Source of the DNA: an uncultured Christensenella sp.
Lineage (GTDB): Bacteria > Bacillota > Clostridia > Christensenellales > UBA1242
Length of the DNA: 43,762 nt
Assembly: GCA_949293915.1 (NCBI GenBank)
Contig: CASFFJ010000068.1
Location: 1 to 43,762 of the forward strand
Reading direction: 5' to 3'
This document shows positions 7,441-15,851 of this stretch, piece by piece. Each line of letters opens with the position of its first letter. Positions within the stretch are counted from its first letter, which is position 1. The notes under the pieces are model-generated. The model was not told the DNA's origin and did not search any database. It was given only the letters and a program-made list of their open reading frames with translations. A program made the position numbers and the translations under genes.

Positions 7441-8865
7441 TTAATATTGTTTGCCAAAATATATGCGATATTTACTTGGCTTGCCACAAAAAACACATTT
7501 ATGCTCGCTGTCATATGAATGAATGTTGCGTGTTGTAATAGTTGTTTGATTTTTTATCTCATCCTCACATTCAATACTACCACAATGATATGATAATGCA
7601 ACTTTATTAGAATTAATCTCGCGAACCATTTCATCAAAATCTTCTGTCTCAACTATTGCATTTCTCATATTTTCTTCTGCTTGCGATAACATATTTGCTT
7701 GAATATCTTTTAGCGTTAAATCTATTTGTTCTGTCAAATTAGATAATGACAATTGACTCTTAGCGTGCGTATCACGACGAACAATAGTAGCAACGCCATT
7801 TTCAATATCACGTGGACCAATTTCAATACGAATTGGCACACCTTTCATTTCGTATTCATTAAATTTCCAACCAGGAGTGTTGTTAGAATTGTCACATTCT
7901 GCCCTAAAACCTGCATTAACTAAAGCATTTAAAACTTCATCACACTTTTCTAATACACCTGCAACTTTACTGGCAATAGGGATTATTACAACTTGAATAG
8001 GTGCAACATTAGGTGGCATTTTAAGTCCACGTTCATCACCATGCGTCATTACAAGTGCACCAATTAAACGCGTGCTAACACCCCAACTGGTCGAATAAGC
8101 GTATTCTAATTCTTCATTTTTATTTAAAAATTTGATATCACTAGATTTTGCGAAATTTTGACCTAAATTATGTGTTGTGCCAGATTGCAAACATTTGCCA
8201 TCTTTCATAATTGCTTCGACTGAATATGTGTTCACTGCTCCCGCAAATTTCTCGTGTTCAGACTTTTTGCCAGTCAAAGTTGGTATCGCAAGTAAATTTG
8301 TTAAGCAATCTTTGTAAATATTAAGCATCTTGACAACATCTTGTTCAGCATCTTCAAAACTAGCCTGCACTGTGTGCCCCTCTTGCCACAAAAATTCGCT
8401 TGTCCTTAAGAATGGTCGAGTAGTTTTCTCCCATCGCACAACATTACACCATTGATTGATTTTCATTGGTAGGTCACGATACGATTTTACCCATTTGCTA
8501 AACATCTCACAAATAATTGTTTCGCTAGTTGGTCTAATAATTAATCTCTCTGCTAAATCTTTACCACCAGCATATGTTACAACAGCCACTTCAGGCGCAA
8601 AACCTTCTACGTGTTCAGCTTCACGTTTTAAAAAACTTTCGGGAATGAGCATTGGAAAATATGCATTTTTAACACCAACGCGCCTAAATTCTGTGTTTAA
8701 ATATTCTTGTATTCGTTCCCAAATTGCATAACCATATGGTCGAATAACCATAGTACCTTTGACTGGTCCATAGTCTACCATTTCAGTCTTTAACACAACA
8801 TCTGTATACCATTGTGGGAAATCTGTATTAATGTCAGCAATGTCACTAACAAATTCTTTTGCCAT
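7441..8865 (-). CDS. proS: Proline--tRNA ligase, short archaeal/eukaryote-like type
   Basis: Charges tRNA-Pro. The 474 residues lack the large editing insertion of the classic bacterial enzyme, so this is the compact type 3 form. Class II motifs are visible: RWEKTTRPFLRTSEFLWQEGH (motif 2, here split as RWEKTTRPF and FLRTSEFLWQEGH) and GALVMTHGDERGLKMPP (motif 3). The C-terminal domain has two Cys pairs (CGSIEC and CVFC), probably a zinc site, and ends in the characteristic terminal Tyr. Its Shine-Dalgarno (AAGGAG) overlaps the end of xseB, 3 nt upstream, so it belongs to the nusB-xse operon. In many relatives proS instead sits between rseP and polC. Confidence 0.95.
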   Translation of the reverse strand: MAKEFVSDIADINTDFPQWYTDVVLKTEMVDYGPVKGTMVIRPYGYAIWERIQEYLNTEFRRVGVKNAYFPMLIPESFLKREAEHVEGFAPEVAVVTYAGGKDLAERLIIRPTSETIICEMFSKWVKSYRDLPMKINQWCNVVRWEKTTRPFLRTSEFLWQEGHTVQASFEDAEQDVVKMLNIYKDCLTNLLAIPTLTGKKSEHEKFAGAVNTYSVEAIMKDGKCLQSGTTHNLGQNFAKSSDIKFLNKNEELEYAYSTSWGVSTRLIGALVMTHGDERGLKMPPNVAPIQVVIIPIASKVAGVLEKCDEVLNALVNAGFRAECDNSNNTPGWKFNEYEMKGVPIRIEIGPRDIENGVATIVRRDTHAKSQLSLSNLTEQIDLTLKDIQANMLSQAEENMRNAIVETEDFDEMVREINSNKVALSYHCGSIECEDEIKNQTTITTRNIHSYDSEHKCVFCGKPSKYRIYFGKQY

Positions 8866-8868
8866 AAA

Positions 8869-9060
8869 TTACTCCTTATCTTTATCTTCTAATGTCTTCT
8901 TAATCATTATAATCTTTCCTTTTGCTTTTTCCAAATCTTTTAAGCAAGATTTTGCTAATTTGCAACCTTCTTCGTACAATTTTAAACTTTCATCTAAATT
9001 GTTACCTTTTTCTATAAGTTGTGCGATTTCTTCTAATCTTTTGATATCTTGTTCTAACAT
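8869..9060 (-). CDS. xseB: Exodeoxyribonuclease VII small subunit
   Basis: The small helical partner of XseA in the single-strand-specific exonuclease. The 63 residues are all helical and charged, with the family core RLEEIAQLIEKGN, LDESLKLYEEGCKL. It overlaps the end of xseA by 7 nt, as expected for a co-translated pair, and is followed at once by proS. Confidence 0.92.
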   Translation of the reverse strand: MLEQDIKRLEEIAQLIEKGNNLDESLKLYEEGCKLAKSCLKDLEKAKGKIIMIKKTLEDKDKE

Positions 9061-10223
9061 CTTAACTCCTTATTTTTAACCGTGGCAGAAATATTTAATT
9101 TCTCTGTCATAATATTAATTTCATCACCAATATTGACATCTTTAATCGGTTCATTATTATGTGTGACAATACTATAACCAGATTTTAGCAATTTAACGGG
9201 ATTTAACTTATCTAGTGTATTCAATGCCATATCTACCCTATATTTAGTATTATCTAGTTTAATTTTTATTGAATTATCAATATTATTTAGAATTGAATTT
9301 ATATATAATGTTTCATCATTTACTAAATTTGTTATTTTATCATTTATTGATAATATATTGATATTTAACTGACTTGATAAATCTTGAAATTTAGCATTTA
9401 AGTTATCGTTATATTCATCTAGTATATTTAAAATATGTCGCCTTAATTCAATATTATCAAAAGTGACAATTTCAGCTGCGCCACTTGGAGTTGGCGCACG
9501 TAAATCAGCCACAAAGTCAATTATTGTAAAATCTGTTTCGTGTCCTATCGCGCTAATAATAGGTTTGTTGCAAATATAAGTTATTCGTGCTAATTCCTCA
9601 TTATTAAATACCGCTAAATCTTCTACACTACCGCCACCGCGTGCTACAATAATCACATCAACATCAGTAAGGTTATCAAAATATGTTATACCATTTATAA
9701 TATCACTAACAGCATTATTACCCTGCACTTGTGCATCATAAACGTATATTTCAAGATTAGGATTACGCCTTAAGCCAATATTTCGAATATCTTGTAAAAC
9801 TGCACCTTTGCTACTTGTCACTACTCCTATCGAGTTTACAAATTTAGGTATAGGAATCTTATGTTCCGCATTAAACAATCCTTCGCTTTCTAACTTTGAT
9901 TTTAATGCTAGGAATTGTTGATATAACTCGCCAATGCCACAATGCTCAATCTTTAATACATTGAGAGATAACTTGCCTGTTTTTGCATAATACTTAATAT
10001 TGCCTACACATTGCACCTTGTCTCCTATTGCAAACTCTTGTTTACAATTAAATTGAATACAATTAAGTATATTATCGTTGTCTTTTAAAGTAAAATATGC
10101 GATACCTCTGCTAACAGAAAAACTGGACAATTCGCCTGTGATAGTAACATCTTCAAAAAGCGTTTCATTGTCAATAATATCTCTAATTAACCTGCTAATT
10201 TCACTAACAGAAAATATTTTCAT
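9054..10223 (-). CDS. xseA: Exodeoxyribonuclease VII large subunit
   Basis: The catalytic subunit, degrading single-stranded DNA to oligonucleotides. It has an N-terminal OB domain (about 1-100), then the catalytic domain with VVTSSKGAVLQDI, ARGGGSVEDLAVFNNE, ISAIGHETDFTI and RAPTPSGAAE, then a helical coiled region (about 255-340) and a short C-terminal segment with LKSGYSIV. At 389 residues it is slightly shorter than the 400-450 usual. The start ATG shares a base with the nusB stop region (1-nt overlap), showing tight operon packing. Confidence 0.95.
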   Translation of the reverse strand: MKIFSVSEISRLIRDIIDNETLFEDVTITGELSSFSVSRGIAYFTLKDNDNILNCIQFNCKQEFAIGDKVQCVGNIKYYAKTGKLSLNVLKIEHCGIGELYQQFLALKSKLESEGLFNAEHKIPIPKFVNSIGVVTSSKGAVLQDIRNIGLRRNPNLEIYVYDAQVQGNNAVSDIINGITYFDNLTDVDVIIVARGGGSVEDLAVFNNEELARITYICNKPIISAIGHETDFTIIDFVADLRAPTPSGAAEIVTFDNIELRRHILNILDEYNDNLNAKFQDLSSQLNINILSINDKITNLVNDETLYINSILNNIDNSIKIKLDNTKYRVDMALNTLDKLNPVKLLKSGYSIVTHNNEPIKDVNIGDEINIMTEKLNISATVKNKELRC

Positions 10224-10594
10224 TATTTAACTATTCCCGCCAAAAAACCATTAATAAATTTAGGACTTTTTTCAGTTGAATATTTTTTAGCAAGTTCAAC
10301 CGCCTCATTAATTATCACTTCTTTAGGATTTTCTTTGATATAATTCAATTCAATTATTGCTAAAACGATTATACTTAAGTCAATTTTATTAAGGCGTTCG
10401 ATTGTATATCCTTTTAAATTATTACTGATTGTTTGATTAATTTCGTTATAATTTGTAGCAAATGATTTCAAGATATTAGTGACAAATTCTAACGCATCTT
10501 TATCATCTATCTCAATTTCATTATCTATAGAATTGTTAAAAATTTTAGAATAAATAATTTTAAATGCTTCTTCTCTTGCTTCTGACCTTTTCAT
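10223..10594 (-). CDS. nusB: Transcription antitermination factor NusB
   Basis: Binds boxA with S10 in rRNA antitermination complexes. At 123 residues it is a compact but complete family member. It starts with SEAREEAFKIIYS, has the helical NusB fold, and closes with INEAVELAKKYSTEKSPKFINGFLAGIV, read as INEAVELAKKYS followed by KFINGFL. It lies between the Asp23-family gene and xseA, its usual place in Clostridia. Confidence 0.94.
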   Translation of the reverse strand: MKRSEAREEAFKIIYSKIFNNSIDNEIEIDDKDALEFVTNILKSFATNYNEINQTISNNLKGYTIERLNKIDLSIIVLAIIELNYIKENPKEVIINEAVELAKKYSTEKSPKFINGFLAGIVK

Positions 10595-10625
10595 ACCGCT
10601 CCTTTATGTAAAGCAAAAACTCTCT

Positions 10626-10991
10626 CTATTTTTTAGAGAGAATTTTTTCACTAGCATCCATAATATGAACATTGATTGCTTTAATCTTAATAGGTAATAA
10701 TGATGTAATGCTATTCTTTACATTATGCTGGATTTTGTACACTACATCATTTACTTCAATGTCTGTTGCAACTACAACGTATATGTCTATAAGTATGCCA
10801 AATTTGGTATATTTTACCCTTACACCTTTACCAATATTTCTATTAAAAATTCGTTTAAGTGAAAGTTTGGTCGGCTGGTAGACATCAATTACACCATCAA
10901 TTTCTTTTGTTGCTAAACTGATGATAGACAAAACCATATTTTTGTTGATTAAAGTTTCACTGCCACCACTATAATTTTTAATCTGTGCCAT
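10626..10991 (-). CDS. Asp23/Gls24 family envelope stress protein (YqhY-like)
   Basis: A 121-residue protein with the Asp23 core: an N-terminal segment with VLSIISLATKEIDGV, then RNIGKGVRVKYTKFGILIDIYVVV, then an amphipathic region VVYKIQHNVKNSI and a final IKAINVHIMD strand. Family members are membrane-associated or cytosolic envelope-homeostasis proteins, and YqhY is linked to acetyl-CoA carboxylase control in Bacillus. No membrane segment is present. It is first gene of the asp23-nusB-xseA-xseB-proS operon, with a strong promoter and a GAGG Shine-Dalgarno. Confidence 0.88.
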   Translation of the reverse strand: MAQIKNYSGGSETLINKNMVLSIISLATKEIDGVIDVYQPTKLSLKRIFNRNIGKGVRVKYTKFGILIDIYVVVATDIEVNDVVYKIQHNVKNSITSLLPIKIKAINVHIMDASEKILSKK

Positions 10992-11013
10992 AATTACAAA
11001 CCTCTACTGATAT

Positions 11014-11042
11014 AGTATAACACAAAGATTTAATTATAGCAA
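11014..11042 (-). promoter_or_regulatory. Promoter of asp23-nusB-xseA-xseB-proS
   Basis: TTGCTA (11037-11042), 17-nt spacer, TATACT (11014-11019) with the extended TGT. The predicted start is near 11007, just upstream of the GAGG Shine-Dalgarno. Confidence 0.72.
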
Positions 11043-11084
11043 ATATTCTTAAATAAAACTTATTCATTTTATTAAATATTATTT

Positions 11085-11573
11085 CTAAGCGGAAGGTATG
11101 ATAATAATTTTGTCAATCTCTACACCTAATTGTTCAGTAACAATTGAAGTAATTTGTGCAACCTCTGTTTTTGTAAGTTCTTGTGCTTGAATAAATACAT
11201 TTACATTTGCACTAGAAGTAGTGACAATTGCATCAGAGAATCCTTTGCCTCGAATAATGCCTTCTGTAACTAATTCTTTCTCCATTTGAGAAATTAAAGC
11301 CAATTTGTTTTCTTCTGCTTCTTCCTTTGCTTCTTCGCTAGAACTACTACTTGCTAATATTGAATCGTAGAATTGTATTTCTTGTGTTCGAGTTGCTTCA
11401 CGATTTGTCCTATATGTTGTGTAAAAATTTGCACTTGTACCGCTTGTTTCGGTTGAAATTTCGCTCGCAATTGAACTATTTAAAGCGACATTTACATATC
11501 CAGTTATAAGCAATAATGCAATCATAACTGATAAAATAATTATTTTTTTCTTTTTTGATAATGGTTTTTGCAT
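11085..11573 (-). CDS. spoIIIAH: Stage III sporulation protein AH
   Basis: The mother-cell component of the SpoIIIA-SpoIIQ channel across the forespore membranes. It has a basic N-terminus (KPLSKKKKIIIL), one membrane helix (about 9-30), a long charged helical linker (about 55-100) and a C-terminal YscJ/FliF-like ring-building domain with VNVFIQAQELTKTEVAQI. At 162 residues it is shorter than the roughly 220 of Bacillus. It is last in the spoIIIA operon, 43 nt after spoIIIAG. Confidence 0.92.
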   Translation of the reverse strand: MQKPLSKKKKIIILSVMIALLLITGYVNVALNSSIASEISTETSGTSANFYTTYRTNREATRTQEIQFYDSILASSSSSEEAKEEAEENKLALISQMEKELVTEGIIRGKGFSDAIVTTSSANVNVFIQAQELTKTEVAQITSIVTEQLGVEIDKIIIIPSA

Positions 11574-11616
11574 AATAAACTCCTTTTTTTAATTTATTTT
11601 TTAATAATATAATAAT

Positions 11617-12063
11617 TTATCCACTTGAAATTATTTCAATATTTGTGTTCGTGATATCAATAACCGCCTCTACTGCTTGTAACACACTCATTTTTACACT
11701 GATATCTTTTACACCCTTTGCTGTAACAACTATTCCTTTGATTGGCGGAAATGTCGATAGATTGATTTTTGAATCTTGAACTTCTGCATTAGACATATCC
11801 AAAGTAATCATAACTTTAACATTTGATACACCTCCAATACTTTCAATAATTTCTTTGAGATTATTTTCTAAATCTTCAACATAAGCTGTTACTGTTAAGT
11901 CGCTTGTGTTTTTTATTGTTGAAGAACTTGTTTTGCCCGTAAAATTTGACATATAAATGAGACCTAATATAACTATGAAGATTATAGCTATGTAAATTTC
12001 TATATGTTTTACTTTTTTTAGTTTGTCCAACCATTTATTAGTTTTAGTTGTTTTTTCATTCAT
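11617..12063 (-). CDS. spoIIIAG: Stage III sporulation protein AG
   Basis: Forms the large periplasmic ring of the sporulation feeding-tube apparatus. It has one N-terminal membrane helix (about 22-40, IEIYIAIIFIVILGLIYM), then a ring-building domain with a beta-rich segment (VKVMITLDMS) and the conserved PPIKGIVVTAKGVKDISVK, shown in part as PPIKGIVVTAKG. At 148 residues it is distinctly shorter than the Bacillus protein (about 230). Its start overlaps the end of spoIIIAF by 8 nt. Confidence 0.93.
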   Translation of the reverse strand: MNEKTTKTNKWLDKLKKVKHIEIYIAIIFIVILGLIYMSNFTGKTSSSTIKNTSDLTVTAYVEDLENNLKEIIESIGGVSNVKVMITLDMSNAEVQDSKINLSTFPPIKGIVVTAKGVKDISVKMSVLQAVEAVIDITNTNIEIISSG

Positions 12064-12532
12064 AGAATATTATCACCTCTTCAACCAAATTTGTGTACTC
12101 CTTAATAACCTCAATTATGAATTCATACTTATTTATATGTTGCTTGTCCTTGGAAATTACCAAGTTTTTCAAATTAACTTCGCAAGAATTGTAAGTTAAA
12201 TTGTTGTCGTTTGTAGAATAATTAATTTTAATGTCAATATTGCTAAATCCATTATCATATAATTCAGTTTCTATGTCATCTGCAATCGCTAAAACCTTTT
12301 GATTATTTATATAATTTAATAGTGTTTGATTTAACTCGTAATTAGTGTATTCAAGATTAAAATCACGAGTGGTGTTAAAAAATTTTATAACTGGCATAAT
12401 TATTACCGCTAACACAAATATCCCAAACAAACTTTTGATGAATTTGCTTATACTACCACTAGGAATAATCACATCTATCATCACACCCAACAAAACTATT
12501 CCTAATATACTTAAAATATATTCTGTCATCAT
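12056..12532 (-). CDS. spoIIIAF: Stage III sporulation protein AF
   Basis: A membrane-anchored part of the SpoIIIA complex. Two N-terminal hydrophobic segments (about 5-22 and 33-50) surround the typical IIPSGSISKFIKSLFGIFVLAVII, seen here as IIPSGSISKFIKSLFG. A soluble extracytoplasmic domain follows. At 158 residues it is shorter than usual. Its ATG overlaps the spoIIIAE stop (ATGA arrangement), so translation is coupled. Confidence 0.9.
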   Translation of the reverse strand: MMTEYILSILGIVLLGVMIDVIIPSGSISKFIKSLFGIFVLAVIIMPVIKFFNTTRDFNLEYTNYELNQTLLNYINNQKVLAIADDIETELYDNGFSNIDIKINYSTNDNNLTYNSCEVNLKNLVISKDKQHINKYEFIIEVIKEYTNLVEEVIIFYE

Positions 12533-13743
12533 AGCACCACATTAGAGGTTGTCATAACCAAACCTATTGATATCAAATACATAAATCCTATTGCGATTAT
12601 GCAACTAGAAAGCATTGTGATTGATTTTGAAATAGACATAAGAAAATTGGATGTCTTACTATCGCCCATTGGTTGCAAAATTGCTGATACTAATTTCATT
12701 AACAAACTAAATACCACTATCTCTAATAAAGGTGAAATGATTGTACTAATTATCATAAGCACTCCCACTAAACCTATTGAATTTTTTATTAAAAGCGTAC
12801 TAGATAGTATCAAATCCATCCCATCTGATAAATATCCACCCATTACTGGAACATAACTTTTTATAGTGTATTTCGTTGTTCGAATACTAAGGCTATCAAA
12901 ACTACCTGCACTTATTCCTTGAATAGTAAAAATTGCAAAAAACAATGTAAAAATCAGACCTACTAACCATTTGAATAAACTTGATATAAATGAGTTGAAT
13001 TTATCTAGTTTAACTGAATCACTAATGTTCGATATAATATTAATCACAAAACTAAATGTGAACAATGGTAAAATTATCATCTTAAAAAAGTCAGCAACAT
13101 ATGTAGTAATTATTGCCACAACTGGCTGGTATACGCCCGCGCTTGCACTTGCACCTAATGCAGTCATCAGTGTCAATAATATTGGAAACAATATCTCCAT
13201 TTGACTGGTCATTGAATTGATAGCCTTAGAGCAAATGTTTGCCAAATTAGTAACCATCCCGATGACTAAAATCACCACAGACATAAAGCATACTAGATGG
13301 ATAATATTTGAACTGCTTTTTTCATTGAACTTTGATTTAAAACCATTTAATAAATTACTGATAACACCTATGGCAACAATAAGTGATAAGAGCGGTAAAT
13401 ATTTTGCAATCAATTCAATAAATATAGAGATAATACTAGCGAAAAATGAAGAATAATTTACAGCATTTTCGCCACTAATGATTGAATAAACTTTGTTTCT
13501 TATGTTTGAGATAGAAAAAATATCTGAATTGTTTTCATTGAACTCTATTAAAACTTCGTTAAATTCAGAAAAATCAATGTTGTCTAGTTGTTCAATTATT
13601 GTGCCATTCAGGTCTTCGCTGATAGTTACTATTTCAGTTGTCTCACAAAATGTACCAATAGGAGTAAAAATAGCAAGCAACGAAATTAATATTACCATAC
13701 AAATTATTGTGCATTTATTTGATGAACATTTTTTTAATTTCAT
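12529..13743 (-). CDS. spoIIIAE: Stage III sporulation protein AE
   Basis: The large polytopic membrane protein of the SpoIIIA channel. It begins with a signal-like hydrophobic segment (about 12-32), then a soluble region, then seven or so membrane segments from about residue 105 to the end. The family pattern YQPVVAIITTYVADFFK and SVKLDKFNSFISSLFKW (family partner regions) are visible, as is a Gly-rich YVPVMGGYLSDGMDLIL loop. At 404 residues it is near normal length. It overlaps spoIIIAD and spoIIIAF by 4 nt each. Confidence 0.93.
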   Translation of the reverse strand: MKLKKCSSNKCTIICMVILISLLAIFTPIGTFCETTEIVTISEDLNGTIIEQLDNIDFSEFNEVLIEFNENNSDIFSISNIRNKVYSIISGENAVNYSSFFASIISIFIELIAKYLPLLSLIVAIGVISNLLNGFKSKFNEKSSSNIIHLVCFMSVVILVIGMVTNLANICSKAINSMTSQMEILFPILLTLMTALGASASAGVYQPVVAIITTYVADFFKMIILPLFTFSFVINIISNISDSVKLDKFNSFISSLFKWLVGLIFTLFFAIFTIQGISAGSFDSLSIRTTKYTIKSYVPVMGGYLSDGMDLILSSTLLIKNSIGLVGVLMIISTIISPLLEIVVFSLLMKLVSAILQPMGDSKTSNFLMSISKSITMLSSCIIAIGFMYLISIGLVMTTSNVVL

Positions 13744-14126
13744 AACAAAGTCACCACCATATCTATTACGGTCGTAATTATTGGCAAAGCCACCATCAAA
13801 ATGATAATTTTACCGCAAAATAGTATTTTGTCTGCAATACTGTTTGCACCCGCATCAACACAAATATTGGCTCCAAATTCTGTAATATATCCAATTGCTA
13901 TTATTTTTAATAAAGGCAGTAAAAGTGATGTCTCAACTCCTGTTTTTTGAAAAATTTTATAGAAAGAAGTAATGACAGATGATACGTTATTTACTGCCAT
14001 TATAATTATTAAAATACTACCAGCAATTGCAATAAGCATAGCAATCTCAGGTTTTGTCTGCTTGACCAACATACTAGCAAAAACTGTAATTAATGCAACT
14101 GCTATGATTTTTAAAATCTCTGTCAT
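13740..14126 (-). CDS. spoIIIAD: Stage III sporulation protein AD
   Basis: A small membrane protein of the SpoIIIA complex, 128 residues with three or four membrane segments. The family signature KIIAIGYITEFGANICVDAG is present near residue 75, followed by a last hydrophobic helix. It overlaps the spoIIIAE start by 4 nt and follows spoIIIAC after 14 nt. Confidence 0.93.
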   Translation of the reverse strand: MTEILKIIAVALITVFASMLVKQTKPEIAMLIAIAGSILIIIMAVNNVSSVITSFYKIFQKTGVETSLLLPLLKIIAIGYITEFGANICVDAGANSIADKILFCGKIIILMVALPIITTVIDMVVTLL

Positions 14127-14140
14127 TACTATTACCTAAT

Positions 14141-14332
14141 TCAAAATACAAACAGCGCTTTAACTGTTTCAAATAAGTCTTGCACCAATCCTACCACCAT
14201 TAGCAAACTGATTATGAGTCCAGCTAGTGTTGTAATTGAAGCAATTTCTTCTTTGCCACAATATTTTAAAATTTGGTTGACAATTGAAGTGATAAACCCT
14301 ATTCCTGCAAGTTTAAAAATAATTTCCATATT
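14141..14332 (-). CDS. spoIIIAC: Stage III sporulation protein AC
   Basis: A tiny two-helix membrane protein of the SpoIIIA complex, 63 residues. The start is placed at 14332 (MEIIFKLAGIGFITSIVNQ) because AAGGAGG lies just upstream. An in-frame ATG at 14380 would add 16 unrelated residues that overlap spoIIIAB. The core ILKYCGKEEIASITTLAGL is typical of the family. Confidence 0.93.
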   Translation of the reverse strand, partial: NMEIIFKLAGIGFITSIVNQILKYCGKEEIASITTLAGLIISLLMVVGLVQDLFETVKALFVF

Positions 14333-14348
14333 TCCTCCTTTTTCTTTT

Positions 14349-14828
14349 CTAAATGAGTAAAATAGCAAGTCCAACAGCAAACAAAAGTGATAGTTTAATA
14401 ATCATAGGACATAGTCTATCCTTATCATCTTTCGCTTTATTAAGTTTGATATCAATGGTATTTAAGTAGGCTTCAATCTGCCCTATCTCATTTTCTATAT
14501 TGTGCTTGCCTAAATTATTTACAATATCAATTAAATCTGTTTTTTCTTCTTCATCCAAAATTTTAATATTGACTAGTGATAGTTCGTTTGTCTTTAAATA
14601 TTGTTTATAATCTTCAATAAATAAGGCGAATTGTTTTTTGCATTTTGTTTTATTTAAAAATTCTAAAATTTTATCTTGCCTAAACGATATATTAATTTTA
14701 AATTGTGTCAAGAAATTTTTTAAATTAGAATAAAAATCAAACTTGTCTTTAATTTGTTCAGTTACCGCATACGAAATCAGCATAATGACAGATATAAGGA
14801 TAATTATTAGTATCAATTTCATACGCAC
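14349..14828 (-). CDS. spoIIIAB: Stage III sporulation protein AB
   Basis: A bitopic membrane protein of the SpoIIIA complex, 159 residues. There is one N-terminal membrane helix (about 4-22), a helical cytoplasmic-type region with YSNLKNFLTQFKINISF, and a C-terminal hydrophobic helix (KLSLLFAVGLAILLI). The fold is related to GspF-type proteins. It overlaps the end of spoIIIAA by 10 nt. Confidence 0.9.
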   Translation of the reverse strand: MRMKLILIIILISVIMLISYAVTEQIKDKFDFYSNLKNFLTQFKINISFRQDKILEFLNKTKCKKQFALFIEDYKQYLKTNELSLVNIKILDEEEKTDLIDIVNNLGKHNIENEIGQIEAYLNTIDIKLNKAKDDKDRLCPMIIKLSLLFAVGLAILLI

Positions 14829-15727
14829 CTACAATAAATGCAATTCAATTTTTCATCATATATATTATTTAACGTTCCAACGCCATCATCTTTTGACAAA
14901 ACAACAAACCGAGAGAACATTTTTTCATTTAAGATATAATCAAAATTTGGTTTTCGTCTTAAATCTTTTAAATCTTTAGCGTGAATTGTTGCGACAACTT
15001 TCACACCTGAATTTATCGCTTCAAGTATAGAATTAATGTCGTTATCAAGGTCAATTTCATCTGTTATAATTATGTCTGGATTCATACTCCTGATGCCATT
15101 TTTGAATGCAAATTTTTTAGTACAATTTGTATATATATCGCAAAAACCACCTAAATCAATATTAGGCTCACCCGACACAACTGATGCTATTTCATTTCGT
15201 TCATCTGCTATAAGTATATTAACTGGTAAATTGTGTTCATTGATTTGATAAATAAAATCACGTAAGAATGTAGTTTTGCCACAACCCGGTGGAGATATAA
15301 TGAGTGTATTTTTAATTTCATCATCAATTAAATACTCGTATGCTGGGAAACTGCAATTTTTTAGAACATGCGGAATTCGAATCTTGCTTGATTGAAAATC
15401 TTTTATTGTGATAATTTTGTCATTATCGCTAACAACTTTACCAGATAGTCCAACTCTAACACCTTTTGGTAGCGTTAAAAAGCCATTGATAATATTGTCG
15501 TTAAAAGCATATAGTGAGTTTTCACTAATTCTTGCTACAAAATTATCTATTGTTGACTTGTTTACAATAATGAATTCATTGTTATCATCCTTTAAATAAT
15601 ATTTTTTATTACCGATGACAACTATTAATTTTTCATTCATACGCATCCTGATTTCAGTAATAGTACTGAAACTGAATGATTTTGTGATTGCTGAATATAT
15701 GTTTGGCTCTAAATAATCTTTTAACAT
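14819..15727 (-). CDS. spoIIIAA: Stage III sporulation protein AA, ATPase
   Basis: The secretion-type ATPase of the SpoIIIA complex. It has an N-terminal domain, then Walker A SPPGCGKTTFLRDF, the ADERNEIA segment and Walker B DIIITDEID. The ATG at 15727 (MLKDYLEPNIYSAI) matches usual family starts. A TTG at 15763 would add 12 residues that overlap the T run of the efp terminator. No Shine-Dalgarno is seen. It is the first gene of the spoIIIAA-AH operon. By family knowledge the operon should be under sigma-E, but I could not identify a convincing sigma-E promoter upstream. Confidence 0.92.
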   Translation of the reverse strand: MLKDYLEPNIYSAITKSFSFSTITEIRMRMNEKLIVVIGNKKYYLKDDNNEFIIVNKSTIDNFVARISENSLYAFNDNIINGFLTLPKGVRVGLSGKVVSDNDKIITIKDFQSSKIRIPHVLKNCSFPAYEYLIDDEIKNTLIISPPGCGKTTFLRDFIYQINEHNLPVNILIADERNEIASVVSGEPNIDLGGFCDIYTNCTKKFAFKNGIRSMNPDIIITDEIDLDNDINSILEAINSGVKVVATIHAKDLKDLRRKPNFDYILNEKMFSRFVVLSKDDGVGTLNNIYDEKLNCIYCRCV

Positions 15728-15761
15728 ATTAAAAAATATTAAAATTTGATTATAAAAATGC

Positions 15762-15789
15762 AAAAAAAAATCAATACTGCAATAGTATT
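15762..15789 (-). terminator. Terminator after efp
   Basis: Minus-strand stem AATACT/AGTATT (15773-15789) with a 5-nt loop, followed by nine T. It separates efp from the spoIIIA operon. Confidence 0.75.
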
Positions 15790-15851
15790 AATTTTTCGAT
15801 AATTTTAGCGTTTTTAATATTTTTTATGCTATGAGCAAATGCAACAAATTA

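Noticed and set aside
8860..8900. Possible T-box leader for proS
   Set aside because: proS starts 3 nt after xseB within an operon, leaving no untranslated leader.
15790..15851. Sigma-E type promoter for the spoIIIA operon
   Set aside because: The stretch is AT-rich with a few CAT-like triplets, but no -35/-10 pair at proper spacing matched the known sigma-E pattern well.
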